Origin: Bacillus sp. V2I10 | GTDB lineage: Bacteria > Bacillota > Bacilli > Bacillales > Bacillaceae | Length of the DNA stretch: 64,000 nt | Assembly: GCF_030817055.1 (NCBI RefSeq) | Contig: NZ_JAUSYV010000001.1 | Coordinates: forward strand, 644,001 to 708,000 | Direction of reading: 5' to 3' | In this document: positions 59,501 through 64,000 of the stretch, piece after piece | How the letters are laid out: each line of letters opens with the position of its first letter | How positions within the stretch are numbered: position 1 is the stretch's first letter | The notes under the pieces: model-generated | The model's input: only the letters and a program-made list of their open reading frames with translations | Told to the model about the DNA's origin: nothing | The model's database searches: none | Position numbers and translations under genes: made by a program

Positions 59501-59929
59501 TTGACTTCTTGTCCAATCTGTCAAAAACATCAGGATTTAAATGAAGCTATATATGAAGATCAAGATTGGATCGTTACACACGGTCCAGTTGCATCTCAAG
59601 TTTTAGGATACCTGTACATTGAACCAAAGAGGCATGTGGAAAACTGGTCAGAATTCACAGACCAGGAACTCTCTGCCGTAGGTCCTCTGATCAAAAAATT
59701 AGAGGCTGCTGTAAAAAAGGAATTATCAGTTGATCGAATGTATGTGGTAACAATCAGTGAAGCTGTTAGGCATCTGCATTTCCACCTGATTCCGAGGCTT
59801 CATGATCAAGAGATAAAGGGACTCCCTCTAATCGAACAGGCAACACAGCAAAAAACAAAAGAATCTCATAAAATGACTGAACAAAACTTGAACTTATTTA
59901 TTAAAAATGTCAGGTCAACTCTTTCATAA
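59501..59929 (+). CDS. HIT-family nucleotide hydrolase/transferase-like protein
   Basis: A 142-residue histidine-triad protein. The active-site HLHFHLIPR is at residues 91-99. An N-terminal CPIC pair (Cys4, Cys7) could bind zinc, as in GalT/HIT relatives. HIT enzymes cleave or transfer nucleoside phosphates. TTG 59501 follows AAAGGAGAG, 13 bases behind kdsC, so it belongs to the Kdo operon, which ends here with a terminator. A role in CMP-Kdo turnover or in removing a nucleotide by-product is inference. Confidence 0.85.
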   Translation: MTSCPICQKHQDLNEAIYEDQDWIVTHGPVASQVLGYLYIEPKRHVENWSEFTDQELSAVGPLIKKLEAAVKKELSVDRMYVVTISEAVRHLHFHLIPRLHDQEIKGLPLIEQATQQKTKESHKMTEQNLNLFIKNVRSTLS

Positions 59930-59931
59930 TA

Positions 59932-59971
59932 AAATAAAACACTAGTTAAGTTTACTAGTGTTTTATTTATT
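59932..59971. terminator. Terminator after HIT gene
   Basis: AAATAAAACACTAGT (59932-59946) pairs with ACTAGTGTTTTATTT (59954-59968), loop TAAGTTT. The right arm and three more bases (18 in all, ACTAGTGTTTTATTTATT) recur at 60060-60077. Confidence 0.8.
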
Positions 59972-60077
59972 ATCATAAATCTATGAGAATCCGAAGAATG
60001 TTTCATTAGTCATTTAAAAATGGATTGAGGAGAAACAGTTACTTGTTGTTGAATGTGTCACTAGTGTTTTATTTATT
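59954..60077 (+). repeat. Short direct repeat at the kpsC border
   Basis: ACTAGTGTTTTATTTATT is present at 59954-59971 and again at 60060-60077, 106 bases apart. The second copy lacks the left arm of the hairpin. It could be the trace of a small duplication or of recombination next to the KpsC-like genes. Confidence 0.6.
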
Positions 60078-60208
60078 TGTAATAAAGATTTAAAAATAAA
60101 TAATACATAAAGTATTGAAAATAATAATAACTAGTTAATTATTTTTCTCCCAACTAAATCGGATGAAAATCTAGTTTAAATTAGAAAGTTAAGGAGTCAG
60201 GTTTATAA

Positions 60209-61312
60209 GTGTTTGCCAAACATATTTTGACCTTTATAAAAAAAATAGTAAAAAAAACTTTATTTTATGGGACTGTAATAAAATATATATTTATGCCGCT
60301 AAAATCATCTGAACATTCTTTAGTTGCTTTTGTCTTTAATGTAGCCAAATGGAAAAGACCTTTTGTAGAGCCTTACTTATCTGAATATAAAAATATTTAT
60401 ATTCCTAATACAAGAACATTAGGGTTACTACCGTTAGTTTTTCGAAGAACAGAAAAAAAGGTATTTATTATTTGGGGCTATAAAAATGATGAGGCAATTA
60501 CTCAATATGCAGAAGAGCATAATGTTCCCGTTTATAGAATGGAAGATGGCTTTATCCGTTCGGTTGGACTAGGTTCTATGCATACACCTCCGTTTTCACT
60601 ATGTCTCGATAAAAAAGGGATGTATTTTGATTCAACAAAACCAAGCGACTTAGAAGAAATTTTAAATACGTATGACTTTCAAGGGGATCATTTACTTCTG
60701 AATCGTGCAAAAAAATGTATAAGTCATCTTCAACAGCTCGGTATTAGTAAGTACAATCATGTACGTAAAAGGGATGTAGATGACATATATGGTCCAAAGA
60801 CTAAGAAACGGATCCTCGTGATTGGTCAAGTTGAAGATGATGCTTCCATCTTAATGGGAAGTGACAAAAACTGGACGAATAATGATTTAGTCCGGCTTGC
60901 GAGTGAAGAAAACCCAGAGGATGAAATTATTTATAAGCCTCATCCAGATGTTTTAACTGGCAGAAGAAAAAAACAATCAAATCCGAATGATATTAGGCAC
61001 ATTGCAAAAGTTATAGAAGAACCATTAAGTTTAGCTGATTCTTTTAAAACGATTGATCATGTTTATACGATTACATCTTTATCGGGATTTGAGGCGGTTA
61101 TTCGAGATATTCCTGTTACAACGGTAGGTGCTCCTTTTTACACTGGTTGGGGTTTAACAGATGACCGACAGATAGTTAATAGAAGGAAAAGAAAATTAAC
61201 AAAAGAAGAACTATTTGCAGGAGCTTATATTCTTTATCCTAAATACATCGATCCAATGAGTAAAGAAACGATTACATTAGAAGAGACGATTGGGCGAATA
61301 AATAGAAGTTAA
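60209..61312 (+). CDS. KpsC-like single-module beta-Kdo transferase (GT99-like)
   Basis: A 367-residue protein consisting of one KpsC-type module after a basic N-terminus. Key blocks are EDGFIRSVGLG (112-122), TPPFSLCLDKKGMYFDSTKP, ILVIGQVEDDAS (QVEDD 207-211), KPHPD (243-247), ITSLSGFEAV, GAPFYTGWGLTDDR and AYILYPKYIDP. KpsC normally has two such modules. These proteins transfer beta-Kdo from CMP-Kdo. GTG 60209 follows AAGGAG. AT content is higher than in the kds genes. It is 86 bases upstream of a larger relative with which it shares many blocks. Confidence 0.85.
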   Translation: MFAKHILTFIKKIVKKTLFYGTVIKYIFMPLKSSEHSLVAFVFNVAKWKRPFVEPYLSEYKNIYIPNTRTLGLLPLVFRRTEKKVFIIWGYKNDEAITQYAEEHNVPVYRMEDGFIRSVGLGSMHTPPFSLCLDKKGMYFDSTKPSDLEEILNTYDFQGDHLLLNRAKKCISHLQQLGISKYNHVRKRDVDDIYGPKTKKRILVIGQVEDDASILMGSDKNWTNNDLVRLASEENPEDEIIYKPHPDVLTGRRKKQSNPNDIRHIAKVIEEPLSLADSFKTIDHVYTITSLSGFEAVIRDIPVTTVGAPFYTGWGLTDDRQIVNRRKRKLTKEELFAGAYILYPKYIDPMSKETITLEETIGRINRS

Positions 61313-61397
61313 ATACAAATTCTTTGGTCGTATCTACTATTATTTATGTCTTATATCAATAAGCGATAATTGTTAGGATAACAGAAAAGGTGAGAAA

Positions 61398-64000
61398 ATG
61401 GGTGAATTAAAACGCACATTAAGAAATGCTATTGGGAAGAAAGCATTTATGAAGTTTGCCATTTTATATAATAAAATGAGGCCAAAACGAAAAACTAAAA
61501 AGCCTGTTGCTATATTAATTGGGTTTAGCGAATGGAAATATGACTATATTCAAACCTATTTACAGAATTATGAGATAAAGTTTATTAAAAATTATGAAAA
61601 CGTTGATGTCGTTGTAAATGAAAGTGAAAAATATAATGATAAAGTTTTTATGGTATGGGGCTATAAGAATAATCCTAAGCTTGAATCGTTTGCTAAAAAA
61701 AAGAAAATACCATTTTTCAGAATCGAAGATGGGTTTATTCGTTCAATTCAATTAGGAGCTTCTAAAAGTACACCTTTATCCTTATGTATAGATTCACAGG
61801 CACTTTACTATGATGCGAATCGTCCAAGTGATTTAGAAGATTTACTAAATACGTATGATTTTCAGTCAAATTCAGAATTAGTAACGAGAGCAAAAAACGC
61901 CATTCAAACCTTGAAGGATTTGAATATTAGTAAATATAATAATGTAGGTTCAAAGGATATAGAGGTTATTTATGGTGAGAAAACAAAAGAAAGAATATTA
62001 GTCATTGGTCAAGTCGAAGATGATGAATCGATAAAACGAGGTTGTAATAAACCAATGACAAATAACGATCTTGTATGGTTAGCAAGAACTGAAAATCCAC
62101 ATGCAGAAATTATCTACAAACCGCATCCGGATGTTTTGTTCGGAAAACGAGCGATGCAATCTAATCCAGATGACGTTAGGCATATATCAAAGGTTATTAC
62201 AGAACCTTTAAGTATTACTGATGCTTTTCAAACGATCGACCGTGTTTATACCATTACTTCCCTTTCAGGATTTGAGGCACTATTAAGGGGGATTCCGGTA
62301 ACAACAATAGGAGCTCCTTTTTATTCAGGCTGGGGACTAACTGAAGATCGCCAAAAAGTGCCTAGAAGAAAAAGAGAATTAACAATTGAAGAAGTGTTTG
62401 CAGCTGCCTATATTCTCTATCCAAAATACATCCATCCTTTTACAAAAGATGCAATTTCCATTGAAGACGCCATACTTACACTAAAAGAGATGAAAGATAT
62501 TCAGGGAAATGCAGATTTAGAACCAGGAAAAATCGCTTTACTTGTTGGATTTAATGAAATGACAGAAAAGTATATGGCCATTTTTCTAAAGGATTATCAA
62601 AAAATAGAAATCATACACTCGCTAGAACAATTAAGTGATGCTATCGATAATTATAGTGATATAACAGTCAATCTTCTGAATTCAGAGGACAATAAAGGCT
62701 ACCTTAAGTTCGTGAAGGAAAATAATATTAAAAGTTATTTCGTTAATCCTGGTTTGATAAGTATGGGAGTATTACCTATCCCATTTTCCTTATGTATAGA
62801 TAAGAAGGGTGACAATAAGGAGTTTTCAAGTGATTTAATAAATCTATTAAATACTTATGATTTTAAAAAGGACCCTGAATTATTGCTAAGAGCCAATCGT
62901 GTTCATTCAACACTTATAGAAAAAGGGATAAACGGAATTACCTATTCACCATCTATGAACTATGACATGTCGATCCCGGATATAAAGAAAGTATTAGTAC
63001 TGGGAGAAAGAAGTAGTGAAAGTCAGCAATTTGAGATTTCTAATGAGGAATTAATGTGGATTGCTAAAACAGAAAATCCTGATGCTGAAATTATTTTTAA
63101 GCCGCACCCAGCTGATGGAAATGTAGAAAATTATAGTTACGCAAATTTAGATCATGTTGCAAAAATAATCAAGGGCCCAATCAATTTAAGTGATCTTTTG
63201 GAAAATGTCTTTCAAGTTTACACAATTCGTTCAACAGGTGGATTTGAGGCATTATTAAAAGGAATAAAGGTTACTACATTAGGTACACCTTTTTATGCAG
63301 GCTGGGGTCTGACAGATGATAGAAAGAAACAAAAAAATCGAAATAGAAAATTAAGTACGGTAGAAATACTAGCAGCGGCATATATTTTATATCCTAAATA
63401 TTTTAACCCATTTACGTTAGAACCAATTACAATTGAACAAGCGCTTGAACTCTTTGAAATAGTTGTAAGTACAGAAAGTCGGAGAGATCCTTTAACTCAA
63501 ATTGTTCTCAAAAACAGAGAGCAAAACCTGAATAAATTTGAGTCGTTTGAGAAGAAGATTGACAATACGCTTATTCCTAATGAAAAAAATGGTCAAATTG
63601 GCGTTTTATCAAAGGGGATACAGACGATTCCAAATCTACAATCCTTTCTTAGAGGAGATGTTATTTTCAACCCAACTGAAAACGATGACTTAGCTTATGT
63701 TGCTGGTTGGGGGATGAAACCTAGTGCAAAGAAAGCATTGGATTTTAGTAAGAAGAATGGCATACCGTATTTAGGTCTAGAAGATGGCTTTCTTCGCTCC
63801 GTAGGTTTAGGAGTAGAAGGATCACCACCTCTATCGATCTGTGTTGATAACATTGGGATTTATTACGATGCAACTAAACCATCTCGTCTTGAAAACATTT
63901 TAAATAGTGATAGATGGCAGCAGGAATCTTTATTAAATAATGCTAAGAGAGCGATAAGTTTAATAAAAGAAAATTACTTGAGTAAATATAACCATGCTCC
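61398..64000 (+). CDS. Multi-module KpsC-like beta-Kdo transferase (3'-truncated by window)
   Basis: An open frame of at least 867 codons with three successive KpsC-type modules and no stop before the edge. Module 1 (about residues 35-365) has EDGFIRS (110-116), QVEDD (205-209), KPHPD (241-245) and GAPFYSGWGLTEDR. Module 2 (about 375-690) keeps KPHPA (568-572) and GTPFYAGWGLTDDR but has NPGLISM and GERSS in place of EDGFIRS and QVEDD, so it may be inactive. Module 3 begins at about 735 with the classical KpsC start (GWGMKPSAKK, EDGFLRSVGLGVEG, 795-808). ATG 61398 follows AAAGGTGAG. Downstream sequence should reveal the fourth module expected for a complete KpsC. Length well above the usual two-module KpsC. 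Confidence 0.85.
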   Translation, partial: MGELKRTLRNAIGKKAFMKFAILYNKMRPKRKTKKPVAILIGFSEWKYDYIQTYLQNYEIKFIKNYENVDVVVNESEKYNDKVFMVWGYKNNPKLESFAKKKKIPFFRIEDGFIRSIQLGASKSTPLSLCIDSQALYYDANRPSDLEDLLNTYDFQSNSELVTRAKNAIQTLKDLNISKYNNVGSKDIEVIYGEKTKERILVIGQVEDDESIKRGCNKPMTNNDLVWLARTENPHAEIIYKPHPDVLFGKRAMQSNPDDVRHISKVITEPLSITDAFQTIDRVYTITSLSGFEALLRGIPVTTIGAPFYSGWGLTEDRQKVPRRKRELTIEEVFAAAYILYPKYIHPFTKDAISIEDAILTLKEMKDIQGNADLEPGKIALLVGFNEMTEKYMAIFLKDYQKIEIIHSLEQLSDAIDNYSDITVNLLNSEDNKGYLKFVKENNIKSYFVNPGLISMGVLPIPFSLCIDKKGDNKEFSSDLINLLNTYDFKKDPELLLRANRVHSTLIEKGINGITYSPSMNYDMSIPDIKKVLVLGERSSESQQFEISNEELMWIAKTENPDAEIIFKPHPADGNVENYSYANLDHVAKIIKGPINLSDLLENVFQVYTIRSTGGFEALLKGIKVTTLGTPFYAGWGLTDDRKKQKNRNRKLSTVEILAAAYILYPKYFNPFTLEPITIEQALELFEIVVSTESRRDPLTQIVLKNREQNLNKFESFEKKIDNTLIPNEKNGQIGVLSKGIQTIPNLQSFLRGDVIFNPTENDDLAYVAGWGMKPSAKKALDFSKKNGIPYLGLEDGFLRSVGLGVEGSPPLSICVDNIGIYYDATKPSRLENILNSDRWQQESLLNNAKRAISLIKENYLSKYNHA

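Noticed and set aside
1..64000. CRISPR array, rRNA, tRNA or replication origin
   Set aside because: No regularly spaced repeats, no rRNA-like or cloverleaf sequence and no DnaA-box cluster noticed on reading both strands.

Overview
The window looks like the chromosome of a low-GC, endospore-former-type Firmicute (Bacillaceae, Bacillus sensu lato). Pointers are two ComK-family competence regulators, a TagG/TagH polysaccharide exporter, a MalA/MalX/GlvR-like maltose PTS locus, near-consensus CcpA (cre) sites, strong Shine-Dalgarno sequences with frequent TTG/GTG starts, and rho-independent terminators after most transcription units. No rRNA, tRNA, CRISPR array or intact insertion sequence was seen. 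All assignments come from reading translated sequence; no database search was possible.

Layout. (1) 1-3.3 kb: tail of a polysaccharide gene cluster (glycosyltransferase, UDP-glucose dehydrogenase, Wzy-like polymerase), then decayed sequence and a small membrane protein gene. (2) 4.75-5.99 kb: first copy of a ~1.24 kb segment holding a stop-interrupted NTF2-like gene and an intact comK. (3) 6.1-47.8 kb: a carbohydrate-use region: a frameshifted LacI regulator; manA; a LacI-controlled operon (8.6-18.8 kb) with an ABC importer, PHP phosphoesterase, GDPD, aldo/keto reductase, TIM-barrel isomerase and GH38-like protein; a divergent RpiR regulator with a GH4 6-phospho-alpha-glucosidase, PTS IICB and ROK kinase (18.9-24.0 kb); and a glycan/fucose locus (24.3-47.5 kb) with GH85, a clan GH-A hydrolase, GH29, GH125, a second ABC importer, a membrane-bound AraC regulator and a non-phosphorylating L-fucose pathway. 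(4) 47.85-49.09 kb: second copy of the comK segment, with the NTF2-like gene intact. (5) 49.1-52.1 kb: metallophosphoesterase, a 33-codon membrane peptide, a SEC-C/TPR protein. (6) 52.1-64 kb: tagGH, divergent from a Kdo cluster (kpsS-like, kdsB, kdsA, kdsD, kdsC, HIT protein, and two KpsC-like genes, the second running off the window).

How the parts fit. The 24-47 kb locus reads as import-then-degrade use of fucosylated N-glycan-type oligosaccharides: an LplA/B/C-type importer (ATPase elsewhere) feeds cytoplasmic glycosidases, none with a signal peptide. Fucose released by GH29 would pass through FucU mutarotase, an SDR dehydrogenase, a fuconolactonase and a two-piece UxaA-type dehydratase. 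The next two steps appear to have been destroyed by one deletion that joins the start of an SDR gene to the last codons of a fumarylacetoacetate-hydrolase-family gene. The 52-64 kb region has everything needed to make CMP-Kdo and transfer beta-Kdo, beside a Gram-positive TagGH exporter. It suggests a Kdo-containing surface polysaccharide in a Gram-positive cell, and the multi-module KpsC-like protein at the right edge is its most unusual component.
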